NCBI RefSeq assembly: GCF_017583065.1 | Contig: NZ_JAGEVL010000013.1 | Coordinates: 1-32,193, forward strand | Reading direction: 5' to 3' | Source of the DNA: Staphylococcus shinii | Lineage (GTDB): Bacteria > Bacillota > Bacilli > Staphylococcales > Staphylococcaceae | Length of the DNA: 32,193 nt | Part shown: piece by piece, positions 1-7,050 of the stretch | Layout of the letters: each line of letters starts with the position of its first letter | Numbering within the stretch: position 1 is the first letter of the stretch | Program-made: the position numbers and the translations under genes | The notes under the pieces: generated by a model | The model's input: the letters and a program-made list of their open reading frames with translations, nothing else | The model's database searches: none | Told to the model about the DNA's origin: nothing

Positions 1-172
1 TCTCCATTATTTGGTTCATTTGGATTTGGCTGCTCGTCTGTTCCATCTCCATTATTCGATTCATCTGGATTTGGTTGCTCGTCTGTTCCATCTCCATTAT
101 TTGGTTCATTTGGATTTGGCTGCTCGTCTGTTCCATCTCCATTATTCGATTCATCTGGATTTGGTTGTTCAT
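1..172. repeat. 45-bp tandem repeats with 90-bp higher-order period
   Basis: Units begin at 1, 46, 91 and 136. Odd units encode a PNPNEPNN form and even units a PNPDESNN form. Positions 1-76 and 91-166 are identical, so the unit of duplication was two repeats (90 bp). The array lies inside the SdrH-like gene and continues past the left edge. Confidence 0.9.
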
Positions 173-572
173 TCATCTCATTGCTATTATCGTTATTAGA
201 TTGATTTTGTTCAGTTAAGTTACTGTTGTCTTGTTGTCCTTGAACATCGCTTAATCCATCATTATTAGTATTTTGCTTATCCCAATCATTTTGTATTTTT
301 TCATTATCTTGAACAGTTTCACCTAAATCGTTATCTGACTCTTGATTAGTTGTATTATCACTTTGTGCCGTATCCTCTACTGTGGTTGGACTTTTTATAT
401 GATTTGCAGGATTAGAATGAATTGGCCTTTTATCTGATTGATTTGTGTTATTATTTGTTAATTTTTCATCAATTTGTTGTTCAGCAGCGTGAGTTTGACT
501 AGAAACTAATGTCGTACTTAAAGCGAGAGCAAAGCTGGAAATCACAAATTTATGCGAAAAATACCACTTCAT
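1..572 (-). CDS. sdrH: SdrH-like secreted repeat protein, N-terminal part (cut by window edge)
   Basis: The reading frame starts at ATG 572-570 behind a strong GGAGGTGA site (577-584) and runs off the left edge, so only about 190 N-terminal residues are visible. Residues 1-30 form a classical signal peptide: MKWYFSHK, a hydrophobic core, then SQTHA-A with a likely cut near residue 29. Residues 31-133 are polar and Asn/Gln/Asp-rich with low complexity. From about residue 133 there are 15-residue tandem repeats built on EQPNPDESNNGDGTD, alternating with a PNPNEPNN version. Location beside agr, the signal peptide and the Asp/Asn/Pro repeats match SdrH, which sits at this place in other staphylococci; the repeat sequence is not the classical SD dipeptide. 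The C-terminus is outside the window, so cell-wall anchoring cannot be judged. A role as an exported or surface protein is inferred. Confidence 0.75.
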   Translation of the reverse strand, partial: MKWYFSHKFVISSFALALSTTLVSSQTHAAEQQIDEKLTNNNTNQSDKRPIHSNPANHIKSPTTVEDTAQSDNTTNQESDNDLGETVQDNEKIQNDWDKQNTNNDGLSDVQGQQDNSNLTEQNQSNNDNSNEMNEQPNPDESNNGDGTDEQPNPNEPNNGDGTDEQPNPDESNNGDGTDEQPNPNEPNNG

Positions 573-612
573 AGATTCACCTCCAAAATTCATATTTTTT
601 ATATTCATATAT

Positions 613-644
613 AGTATATAAGAAAAAGACCTATTTTTCATCAA
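613..644 (-). promoter_or_regulatory. possible promoter of the SdrH-like gene
   Basis: On the minus strand TTGATG (644-639) lies 18 bp before TATATA (620-615), with an overlapping TATACT (618-613). The region 573-766 between this gene and the nitroreductase is AT-rich and holds only divergent promoter candidates. Confidence 0.35.
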
Positions 645-699
645 AACTAATTTATTGAAAACAAATATTAATCCTTTTGAAATTTTATGTAAACCCCTA

Positions 700-729
700 T
701 TTACAAACTCTGATATAATTATTATACTT
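700..729 (+). promoter_or_regulatory. probable sigma-A promoter of the nitroreductase gene
   Basis: TTTACA (700-705) and TATACT (724-729) are separated by 18 bp, about 40 bp upstream of the start codon. Confidence 0.5.
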
Positions 730-766
730 AATATATAAAATAAATTGATATAAAGGAGCTTTCACA

Positions 767-1396
767 ATGGGATTATTCAGTAAAAAAGACTCAACTTTAG
801 AAACTTTTCAAAACGCAATAGAAAAAAGACGTACTATATATAGTTTAGATCAGGATATTTCAATCTCTGATAATGAAGTAGAAGATATTATCGAGCATGC
901 TATCAAACATGTTCCATCATCATTCAATTCTCAATCTACACGTATTGTATTACTTTTAAATGATAATCATAATAAATTCTGGGAAATCACTAAACAAGAA
1001 CTTAAAAATGCTATGGGTCCAGACCGTGATTTCCAAGCAACTTCTGACAAAGTAGACAATTTCAAACATTCTCATGGTACAATTCTTTTCTTTGAAGACC
1101 AAGATGTTATCGAAGGATTACAAAATCAAATGCCTAACTATGCAGAAAACTTTGCCGTGTGGTCTAGCCAAACAAACGCAATGCATCAATTTTCAATTTG
1201 GACAGCTTTAAGTACTGTTGGCATTGGTGCTTCTTTACAACACTACAATCCACTTGTGGATGTTGCCGTTTCTGAAGCTTTTGAAATACCTAAAACATGG
1301 AAACTTGTTGCACAAATGCCATTCGGTAATATTCGCGATGAAGCTGGAGACAAAGAGTTCCATGATACAAGTAAACGTTTTTTAGTTAGAAAATAA
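767..1396 (+). CDS. Frm2/Hbn1-type nitroreductase family protein
   Basis: This 209-residue cytoplasmic protein is a probable FMN-dependent NAD(P)H oxidoreductase. Residues 20-62 contain the segment typical of the Frm2-like branch: EKRRTIYSLD, then a helix ending in HVPSSFNSQSTRIVLL, which supplies FMN-phosphate and ring contacts in the family. A second conserved stretch, IWTALSTVGIGASLQHYNPL, lies around residues 144-163, and a Met-Pro-Phe-Gly motif (MPFGN) near 184-188. Length is normal for the family and the frame is intact. The start has AAAGGAG at 752-758, nine bases upstream. It is monocistronic, with its own promoter and a hairpin at 1432-1470. A gene of this family sits between sdrH and the agr-flanking hydrolase in other staphylococci. 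The natural substrate is unknown. Confidence 0.85.
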   Translation: MGLFSKKDSTLETFQNAIEKRRTIYSLDQDISISDNEVEDIIEHAIKHVPSSFNSQSTRIVLLLNDNHNKFWEITKQELKNAMGPDRDFQATSDKVDNFKHSHGTILFFEDQDVIEGLQNQMPNYAENFAVWSSQTNAMHQFSIWTALSTVGIGASLQHYNPLVDVAVSEAFEIPKTWKLVAQMPFGNIRDEAGDKEFHDTSKRFLVRK

Positions 1397-1431
1397 TCAC
1401 ATTCACTTAATTTGTTGTAGTCTTTTATAAA

Positions 1432-1470
1432 ATAAGAGGTCGAGCGTATATAACTGTCTCGACCTCTTAT
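1432..1470 (+). terminator. hairpin downstream of the nitroreductase gene
   Basis: A perfect 13-bp stem (1432-1444 with 1458-1470, ATAAGAGGTCGAG and its complement) encloses a 13-nt loop. Only a short T-rich stretch follows, so termination strength is uncertain. The rest of the 1397-1743 gap is AT-rich, without a credible ORF, and holds the promoter of the next gene. Confidence 0.6.
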
Positions 1471-1683
1471 GATTTTAAATGATTTATCACATTTACTTTA
1501 AATTAAGTAAATTTATATCTTATATCTATCAAACTAATAAGTACATTATCCTACGCATAGATTTACACTTATAATATTTACCCCTCCTCCAACTTTTGTT
1601 AAATAAAATACGAATAAGCATTTCCCTTAGTTTCTAAAACTGTTTACCTTTATATAATTATTGATATCAAACATTTACTAATT

Positions 1684-1712
1684 TTGAATTATCAGAATAT
1701 TTTTAGTATATT
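1684..1712 (+). promoter_or_regulatory. probable promoter of the carbon-nitrogen hydrolase gene
   Basis: TTGAAT (1684-1689) and TATATT (1707-1712) are spaced by 17 bp, about 30 bp before the start codon. Confidence 0.45.
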
Positions 1713-1743
1713 GATGCTAACAATAATTTAAGGGGCGATAAAA

Positions 1744-2529
1744 ATGAATATAGAAGTTTTTCAATTTAAAATCGAACCGGCAAATGTTTCATTAAATGAA
1801 GAAAACATAGTTAATTGGTTTTCTAAATTTGTAACCTCAGAAACTGATGTCGTTGTATTACCAGAAATGTGGAATAATGGGTACGCTTTACCCCAATTAA
1901 AAGAACTTGCTGATACTCAACTTTCGCGTAGCTATGAATTTATATCAAAGTTGGCAATTCAATACGACGTTGATATTATCGCTGGTTCTGTTTCAAATTC
2001 TATGAAAGAGGATGTGTATAATACAGCATTTGCAGTTTCAAAAAATGGTTATTTAATCAATAGTTATGACAAAGTTCATTTAGTTCCTATGTTAGACGAG
2101 CCTTCATTCTTAACTGCTGGCAATGCTGTACCTGAGGCGTTTAACTTAACTAATGGCGTTAAAGCTACACAAATTATTTGTTATGATTTACGTTTCCCTG
2201 AATTATTACGCTATCCTGCTCGGAAAGATGCAGAGATAGCCTTCTATGTAGCACAATGGCCTCAAGCAAGAGTTAGTCATTGGATAGCACTTTTAAAAGC
2301 ACGCGCTATTGAAAATGATATGTTTGTTGTAGGATGTAATGCGTGTGGAGATGACGGACAAACAGAATATGCTGGACATTCTATCGTAATCAATCCAAAT
2401 GGAGAAATAGTCGCCCAATTAGAAGATAAGCCAGACCATATTTCATGCGATATCAACTTGGATGAGGTTAGTAATCAAAGAGAAAATATCCCAGTTTTCA
2501 AAAATCTTCGCCCTCATCTATATAGATGA
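1744..2529 (+). CDS. carbon-nitrogen hydrolase (nitrilase superfamily, omega-amidase-like)
   Basis: This 261-residue cytoplasmic amidohydrolase has the nitrilase catalytic triad. Glu41 lies in [12 protein letters not shown], Lys110 in [10 protein letters not shown] and nucleophile Cys146 in [14 protein letters not shown]; a further family motif is [10 protein letters not shown] near residues 183-192. The single-domain length is normal. In the family the cysteine attacks an amide or nitrile carbon. The close relatives I recall are Nit2/YafV-type omega-amidases acting on 2-oxoglutaramate or 2-oxosuccinamate, but the substrate here is inferred. The start has AGGGGCG at 1731-1737. The gene points at RNAIII, ends six bases before the shared terminator stem, and is the usual left neighbour of agr in staphylococci. 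Confidence 0.85.
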   Translation: MNIEVFQFKIEPANVSLNEENIVNWFSKFVTSETDVVVLPEMWNNGYALPQLKELADTQLSRSYEFISKLAIQYDVDIIAGSVSNSMKEDVYNTAFAVSKNGYLINSYDKVHLVPMLDEPSFLTAGNAVPEAFNLTNGVKATQIICYDLRFPELLRYPARKDAEIAFYVAQWPQARVSHWIALLKARAIENDMFVVGCNACGDDGQTEYAGHSIVINPNGEIVAQLEDKPDHISCDINLDEVSNQRENIPVFKNLRPHLYR

Positions 2530-2535
2530 ATACAA

Positions 2536-2570
2536 AAAAACCGTGAGCTTGGGAGGGACTCACGGTTTTT
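2536..2570. terminator. bidirectional terminator shared by the hydrolase gene and RNAIII
   Basis: A perfect 12-bp stem (2536-2547 with 2559-2570; core ACCGTGAG/CTCACGGT) encloses an 11-nt loop. On the plus strand it ends in TTTTT, and on the minus strand in seven Ts, so it works for both converging transcripts. On the RNAIII side the loop reads TCCCTCCCAAG, that is, two TCCC motifs like the C-rich loops of known RNAIII molecules. Confidence 0.85.
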
Positions 2571-2832
2571 GTAACTTATTATTAAGGGAATGTTTTTTAC
2601 AGTTATTTCTCTATCTATTTTTGGGGATGTTATTAATTATGAAAAAATTTAGTGAATTTACCGATTAAAATGATAAATTGAATGATGTTTACGATAGCTT
2701 ACATGTTTTACTTTAAATCGCCTCTGTTATAGGCAATGTTAAAATGATATTTGAATTGAGACTGGGAATGTTCTACGAATCCAAATTTTGGGATTGCTTA
2801 ATAAAATTAAGCGCGTTGTGTACCTGAAAGTA

Positions 2833-2877
2833 TTATTTTACGAAATCACTAATCATTGCTGAGAAATGGTTTGTCAC
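2833..2877 (-). CDS. hld: possible vestigial delta-haemolysin ORF (14 codons) in RNAIII
   Basis: Behind a strong GAGGAGG site (2892-2886), eight bases upstream, a GTG codon (2877-2875) opens a 14-codon frame reading MTNHFSAMISDFVK, then TAA. Aligned without gaps to the first 14 residues of delta-haemolysins (MAADIISTIGDLVK in S. epidermidis), it shares Met1, Ile9, Asp11, Val13 and Lys14, with Leu-to-Phe at position 12. It stops where the family continues with the second half of the amphipathic helix, and the sequence after the stop does not resemble it. It may be a shortened toxin, a decayed toxin or chance; the good ribosome-binding site argues against pure chance. It starts about 210 nt into RNAIII, farther than the roughly 85 nt of S. 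aureus. Confidence 0.4.
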   Translation of the reverse strand: MTNHFSAMISDFVK

Positions 2878-3094
2878 TACATCAGCCTCCTCTTGTTTGT
2901 AATCAATTAATTGAAAAACGAGAACTTAACTTGTAACTATAACAACTATACGAAGAAAGTACAGTTACAATATCAGTGTGTTAATCAGACCCCTGCTCAA
3001 AAGTCTAATCAACGTTATCATTCAAACAAAAATTCAAACAAAATTTTGATTAAATGATTTGTAAAATGTAATCACTTCTTTGTGATACAAGTAC

Positions 3095-3161
3095 ATTTAA
3101 CCATGATTATTCAAATTAATGTAAAAAAATCCCTAACTCGTTAAATTTTATTCCTAAATGT
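3095..3161 (-). promoter_or_regulatory. agr P3 promoter with AgrA tandem half-sites
   Basis: Reading leftward, the half-sites ACATTTAGG (3161-3153) and CGAGTTAGG (3140-3132) are 12 bp apart, the spacing of AgrA direct repeats. A -10 candidate TTAAAT (3100-3095) starts 31 nt after the second repeat. The same 31-nt distance is found at P2. No good -35 is seen, as expected for an activator-dependent promoter. Confidence 0.75.
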
Positions 3162-3201
3162 AAGCATAAATATGATAAAATTAGTCAGATAAATATTTTA
3201 A

Positions 3202-3268
3202 ACAGTTAGGAATTAAAAATATACAGTTAAGCAATAAGACGCATAAAACTTAATTAAAATTGTATAAT
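3202..3268 (+). promoter_or_regulatory. agr P2 promoter with AgrA tandem half-sites
   Basis: The half-sites ACAGTTAGG (3202-3210) and ACAGTTAAG (3223-3231) are 12 bp apart, matching the AgrA consensus closely. The -10 TATAAT (3263-3268) starts 31 nt after the second repeat and is followed by GAGTGAGGAGAG, the conserved leader and Shine-Dalgarno of agrB. Confidence 0.85.
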
Positions 3269-3290
3269 ACGAGTGAGGAGAGAAAAGCCA

Positions 3291-3860
3291 ATGAGTAAAT
3301 TAATTGATACTAAAATAGACAACTTTGCTAAAAGTCTACAATTACGCAACAATTTAGATCATATCGAATATTTAAAGATGCGTTTAGGCATGCAAGTTGT
3401 AGTAAATAATTTCTTTAAAACAACTGTCATTTATGGTGTTTCAATCCTTTGCCATTTATTCTTATACACACTAACTGTTCATTTATCATTTCTTCTAATT
3501 CGTGTCTCTGCTCATGGAGCACATGCTACAAGCTCATTATTTTGTTATATTCAAAGTTTAGTAATATTTGTTTTATTGCCTGCTATTATTGGGTATTATC
3601 AAGTATCATCAGTATTACTATATCCATTAGCAATTATTGGATTTATTATCCTAGCAACATTTGCTCCGACAGCTACAAAAAAACAACCGATTCCTGAACG
3701 ATTGAAAAAAAGCAAGAAAATTAAAACAATAATAAGTACAGCCTTGTTATTACTTTTATCCTTGTTTTTTGAGACACCATACCAGCAATTTATATTAATA
3801 GGAATTGTTATTGTGTCGTGTTATCAATTGCCCACAATTTTACTAAAGGAGGATGTTTAA
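3291..3860 (+). CDS. agrB: AgrB, AIP-processing membrane endopeptidase
   Basis: AgrB is a membrane cysteine protease that cuts the AgrD C-terminal part and forms the thiolactone of the autoinducing peptide. The 189 residues match family length. The catalytic pair is visible as His78 and Cys85 in RVSAHGAHATSSLFC, equivalent to His77 and Cys84 of S. aureus. Hydrophobic segments lie near residues 43-71, 84-101, 106-126, 146-161 and 165-183, with a basic cytoplasmic stretch at 130-146. I chose ATG 3291 because GAGGAG at 3275-3280 sits at the right distance; an upstream GTG at 3273 overlaps that site. It is the first gene of the P2 operon, and the agrD ribosome-binding site AAAGGAGG lies inside its last codons. 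Confidence 0.95.
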   Translation: MSKLIDTKIDNFAKSLQLRNNLDHIEYLKMRLGMQVVVNNFFKTTVIYGVSILCHLFLYTLTVHLSFLLIRVSAHGAHATSSLFCYIQSLVIFVLLPAIIGYYQVSSVLLYPLAIIGFIILATFAPTATKKQPIPERLKKSKKIKTIISTALLLLLSLFFETPYQQFILIGIVIVSCYQLPTILLKEDV

Positions 3861-3862
3861 AT

Positions 3863-4000
3863 ATGTTTTTATTAGATTCTATTTTCAAAATTATCGCTAA
3901 GTTTTTCACAGTAATAGGCGTTGCATCAGGTGGTCATGTATGTATTGGCTTTGCTGATGAAATTGAAGTTCCAAAAGAAATCACCGACTTGTATGAATAA
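3863..4000 (+). CDS. agrD: AgrD, autoinducing peptide precursor
   Basis: The 45-residue precursor has the three family parts: an N-terminal amphipathic membrane helix (about 1-20), the AIP segment, and the conserved acidic C-terminal recognition tail DEIEVPKEITDLYE (32-45). The AIP core is Cys27-Ile-Gly-Phe-Ala31, giving the usual five-residue thiolactone ring with cleavage before Asp32. The exocyclic tail is drawn from SGGHV; its N-terminal cut cannot be predicted from sequence. Ala as the ring-closing residue is odd, because most AIPs I recall end in a bulky hydrophobic residue. The start follows AAAGGAGG (3845-3852), two bases after the agrB stop. Confidence 0.95.
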   Translation: MFLLDSIFKIIAKFFTVIGVASGGHVCIGFADEIEVPKEITDLYE

Positions 4001-4026
4001 TTGTTAGTATAGAAAGTGTGTATAAA

Positions 4027-5322
4027 ATGGCATTTTTGAATCTTTATGTTTTACCTATAATTCAAATTTTATTATTAATTTTTTCAATTAAATTTTTTAA
4101 TAAGATATATTTTACAATTAAGGATGTAACCATTTTATTAGTGGTTATTATCCTTAATGTTGTTTTGTTACAAGTTTGGGGCTCTCAAACATTATTAATA
4201 CTATTAATAATAGTATCTATTTGGGCATATGTAAAAAACAAAATTTTGGGTATTCTTACAGTACTAGGTAGTTGTTTTATTTTGTATATATCTAATTTTG
4301 TTACTATTTGGTTAATAATTACAATTTTAGATTACAATACTTCTTCGGTTACATTTCAATTATACTATGCTGGAACTTTTGTTATTATTTATATTATTTC
4401 TATGTATATTATTCACTACTTTTTAACTAGACTTAATAAATCTGTTCTGTCTTTTAATAAAGTGTACTTAATCACTGTTTCATTATTTTTAATAACTGCA
4501 ATTTTATTATTGAATATTTATTTACCTAAGAGTACAGTTTCTTTTAAAGACGTTAAATTTTTATCTTTAATATTTTCTGTATTTATCATTACAATCGCTA
4601 TTCTTATAATTACAATTTCTTTTAGCGTTATTCGTCAAATTCAATATAAGCGTAATATGCAAGAAATCGAAAATTATTATAAATACACGTTACAAATTGA
4701 AAAAATCAATCATGAAATGCGTAAATTTAGACATGATTATGTCAATATTTTATCTACCCTCTCAGATTTTATCAGGGAAGAAGATATGGAAGGTCTAAGA
4801 GATTACTTTCATTCTGAAATATTACCAATGCAAGATAGTATGCAAATGAATGCAATTAAAATCAATGGTATTGAAAACTTGCATGTTCGCGAAATTAAAG
4901 GTTTGTTAACTACTAAAATACTTCAAGCCCAAGAAAAAAATATTCGCATCAGCATTGAAGTACCAGAACCAATTGAAAAAATTGATATGCCTATTATAAA
5001 TTTAAGTAGAGTAATCGGTATATTACTTGATAACGCAATTGAAGCTTCTGAAAAGATTACTGAAGACCCACTTATTCGTATTGCTTTTATTAAAAATGAA
5101 GACACATCCGTCACATTTATCGTTATGAACAAGTGTGAACCAGATATGCCTAAAGTACATACTCTTTTCCAAGAAAACTTTTCTACTAAAGGGAAAAACC
5201 GTGGACTTGGGTTATCCACGTTAAAAGAATTGACTGATTCAACAACAAATGTTTTATTAGATACAACTATTGATAACAACTACTTTATTCAAAAAGTGGA
5301 AATCTTAAATTCTGATTCATAA
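4027..5322 (+). CDS. agrC: AgrC, AIP receptor histidine kinase
   Basis: AgrC senses extracellular AIP and phosphorylates AgrA. The 431-residue protein has a polytopic N-terminal sensor with about six hydrophobic segments over residues 5-205, then a cytoplasmic kinase. The phosphoacceptor is His236 in MRKFRHDYVNIL, the N box is GILLDNAIEAS (Asn336) and the G box is KNRGLGLSTLKEL near 391-403. This is the HPK10 kinase type. I chose ATG 4027 because GAAAGTG lies about eight bases upstream; GTG 4018 would add three residues. The sensor half is the species-variable part that must match the unusual AIP encoded just upstream. It is followed by agrA after 12 bp. Confidence 0.95.
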   Translation: MAFLNLYVLPIIQILLLIFSIKFFNKIYFTIKDVTILLVVIILNVVLLQVWGSQTLLILLIIVSIWAYVKNKILGILTVLGSCFILYISNFVTIWLIITILDYNTSSVTFQLYYAGTFVIIYIISMYIIHYFLTRLNKSVLSFNKVYLITVSLFLITAILLLNIYLPKSTVSFKDVKFLSLIFSVFIITIAILIITISFSVIRQIQYKRNMQEIENYYKYTLQIEKINHEMRKFRHDYVNILSTLSDFIREEDMEGLRDYFHSEILPMQDSMQMNAIKINGIENLHVREIKGLLTTKILQAQEKNIRISIEVPEPIEKIDMPIINLSRVIGILLDNAIEASEKITEDPLIRIAFIKNEDTSVTFIVMNKCEPDMPKVHTLFQENFSTKGKNRGLGLSTLKELTDSTTNVLLDTTIDNNYFIQKVEILNSDS

Positions 5323-5334
5323 GGATGTGTAACT

Positions 5335-6051
5335 ATGAAAATATTCATTTGTGAAGACGACGAAAGACAACGTGAACATATGGTATCAATTATTAATAAT
5401 TATATTATGATTGAAGAAAAGCCAATGGAAATTGAAGTTGCGACAGCTGATCCTTATGACATTTTAGAACGATCAAAGAACATTAATGATATAGGATGTT
5501 ACTTTTTAGATATCCAATTAGAAGCTGATATCAATGGTATCAAGCTTGCAAGTGAAATACGCAAGCATGACCCGGTTGGCAATATCATTTTTGTTACAAG
5601 TCACAGTGAGCTGACTTACTTAACATTTGTCTACAAGGTTGCTGCAATGGACTTTATTTTCAAAGATGATCCAGACGAATTAAAATCAAGAGTGATTGAT
5701 TGCATAGAAACTTCTGAGTCACGTTTAAAACTACTCTCAAAAGAAAGCAGTGTTGAAACAATAGAATTAAAACGTGGTAGCAATTCTATTTATGTACAAT
5801 ACGACGATGTGATGTTCTTTGAATCATCTAGCAAGTCCCATCGTTTAATTGCACATCTAGATAATCGTCAAATCGAATTCTATGGAAATCTTAAAGAAAT
5901 CGATCAGTTAGATAAACGTTTCTTTAGGTGTCATAATAGTTTCGTAGTTAATAGACACAATATCGAGTCCATCGACTCTAAATCGCGCATAGTCTATTTC
6001 AAAAACAATGAACATTGTTATGCGTCTGTAAGAAATGTTAAAAAGATATAA
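5335..6051 (+). CDS. agrA: AgrA, LytTR response regulator
   Basis: AgrA is the DNA-binding output of the agr two-component system and activates P2 and P3. The 238-residue length equals the S. aureus protein. The receiver domain (1-125) has the acidic pocket CEDDE (7-10) and phosphoacceptor Asp59 in YFLDIQLE. The LytTR DNA-binding domain covers about 140-238 and keeps residues known to contact or tune DNA binding: Cys199 and His200 in FFRCHNSFVVNR, and Arg233 near the end. The start has an AGGATGTG site. The gene is last in the P2 operon, followed by a terminator that overlaps the end of the converging scrK gene. Confidence 0.97.
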   Translation: MKIFICEDDERQREHMVSIINNYIMIEEKPMEIEVATADPYDILERSKNINDIGCYFLDIQLEADINGIKLASEIRKHDPVGNIIFVTSHSELTYLTFVYKVAAMDFIFKDDPDELKSRVIDCIETSESRLKLLSKESSVETIELKRGSNSIYVQYDDVMFFESSSKSHRLIAHLDNRQIEFYGNLKEIDQLDKRFFRCHNSFVVNRHNIESIDSKSRIVYFKNNEHCYASVRNVKKI

Positions 6052-6056
6052 TACAT

Positions 6057-6094
6057 AAAAAGCTGGGCATGTTTAATTACATGCTCAGCTTTTT
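6057..6094. terminator. bidirectional terminator between agrA and scrK
   Basis: A 15-bp stem (6057-6071 with 6080-6094; core AGCTGGGCATG/CATGCTCAGCT, one G-T pair) encloses an 8-nt loop, flanked by A and T runs. It serves the agr operon rightward and the scr genes leftward. The scrK stop codon (6085-6087) lies inside the right arm. Confidence 0.9.
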
Positions 6095-7050
6095 ATTGCT
6101 TTATTCACTTCTTCTAAAGTTGGAATACTTGATATCGCTCCATATTTCGTAGTAACCGTTGCAGCTACATAATTACTAAATTCAAGTATGGCTTTACCTT
6201 CATTTTTTAATACTGCTATCAAATCTGTAGAATCAGAAATTAATAATTTACTAATTAAAGCACCTATAAATGCGTCACCCGCACCTGTAGTATCAATGGC
6301 TTTAACTTTAAATCCTTGTTGAGATATTTCATTTCCGTCTTTAAAATATACGGTCGCACCATCGGCACCTTTGGTATAAATTACTGCATCAACGTTACCT
6401 TGGAACAACCACTGTATAGCCTGGTTTTCATCTGTAATTCCTGTTACAAACTCTAATTCTTCATCAGATATTTTGACGATATGTGCTAATGGAATAAATT
6501 CATGGATTGCTGATTTACAATCCGCTTCATTTTTCCATAACGGCAACCTTACATTAGGATCAAATACAATTGTTCCTCCTACATGTGTCACTTTCTCAAT
6601 CAATTTCTTATGTGCATATTTCATAGGACTTTCCACTAAATCAACTGAACAGAAATGTAATACATCATTTTCATTTACATCGATGGCGCTTACTGCATCT
6701 ATACTGTATAACATGTCAGCGGATGGCTTCCTATAAAAAGAAAAGTCTCTTTCCCCCTCTTTAGTTAAACTCACAAACGCTAAAGCTGTATTGGCTTCGT
6801 TAGTACGTTTTAAGTATTGAGTACCTACACCTAGGTTATCTAGAGTTTCCACAATTAAATCACCAAAAGCATCTTGTCCTAATTGTGTAATCATTTCAGC
6901 ATTTCCGCCTAGTTTTGTTGCTGTACAAGCCACATTACACGGTGCTCCTCCAACTTGACGAGAAAACATTTCTACATCTTTTAATTTAGAATCTGTAGTA
7001 CTTGGTATAAAGTCAATTAAAGCCTCTCCAATTGCTAGTAGACGTTTCAT
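6085..7050 (-). CDS. scrK: fructokinase, PfkB/ribokinase family
   Basis: The enzyme phosphorylates fructose, released by ScrB, to fructose 6-phosphate with ATP. The 321-residue protein has both PfkB signatures: RQVGGAPCNVACTATKLG near residues 31-48 and DTTGAGDAFIGAL at 253-265, where Asp259 is the catalytic base and the Gly-rich turn forms the anion hole. KGADGATVYF near 227-236 is also typical. Its ATG overlaps the scrB stop as ATGA (7047-7050), which implies translational coupling. The name rests on the linkage with scrB and scrR. Confidence 0.9.
   Translation of the reverse strand: MKRLLAIGEALIDFIPSTTDSKLKDVEMFSRQVGGAPCNVACTATKLGGNAEMITQLGQDAFGDLIVETLDNLGVGTQYLKRTNEANTALAFVSLTKEGERDFSFYRKPSADMLYSIDAVSAIDVNENDVLHFCSVDLVESPMKYAHKKLIEKVTHVGGTIVFDPNVRLPLWKNEADCKSAIHEFIPLAHIVKISDEELEFVTGITDENQAIQWLFQGNVDAVIYTKGADGATVYFKDGNEISQQGFKVKAIDTTGAGDAFIGALISKLLISDSTDLIAVLKNEGKAILEFSNYVAATVTTKYGAISSIPTLEEVNKAIKS

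Larger units (their letters stand above)
2536..3087 (-). ncRNA. rnaIII: RNAIII, effector RNA of the agr system
   Basis: Position, orientation and sequence signals support an RNAIII of about 550 nt divergent from agrB. The 5' end is placed near 3087 because the RNA would begin with ATCACAAAGAAGTGAT (3086-3071), close to the first hairpin I recall for S. aureus RNAIII, and the P3 signals lie at the right distance upstream. The 3' end is the hairpin at 2536-2570, whose loop carries TCCCTCCC. Other unpaired-looking C-rich tracts on the RNA strand lie near 2585, 2623, 2763 and 2790 (ATTCCC, ATCCCC, ATCCCA). In the family such loops pair with Shine-Dalgarno sequences of target mRNAs. No full-length delta-haemolysin gene can be read inside it; see the short ORF at 2833-2877. 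Exact ends are inferred. Confidence 0.85.

Noticed and set aside
1..199. Plus-strand ORF made of HLDLAARLFHLHY repeats
   Set aside because: It is the reverse strand of the SdrH-like repeats; the minus strand has the signal peptide and ribosome-binding site.
2462..2668. 68-codon plus-strand ORF starting inside the hydrolase gene and running into RNAIII
   Set aside because: It is out of frame with the hydrolase, crosses the shared terminator, lacks a ribosome-binding site and has no recognisable domain.
2965..3021. An 18-codon hydrophobic ORF on the RNAIII strand (MITLIRLLSRGLINTLIL), about 66 nt from the RNA 5' end, where hld sits in S. aureus
   Set aside because: It is amphipathic-looking, but no ribosome-binding site precedes its ATG and it does not align with delta-haemolysin. 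I keep the GTG frame at 2833-2877 as the better candidate.
3449..3697. Second plus-strand ORF within agrB
   Set aside because: It is a shadow frame of the well-supported AgrB sequence, rich in Ile/Ser/Tyr from the AT-rich DNA.
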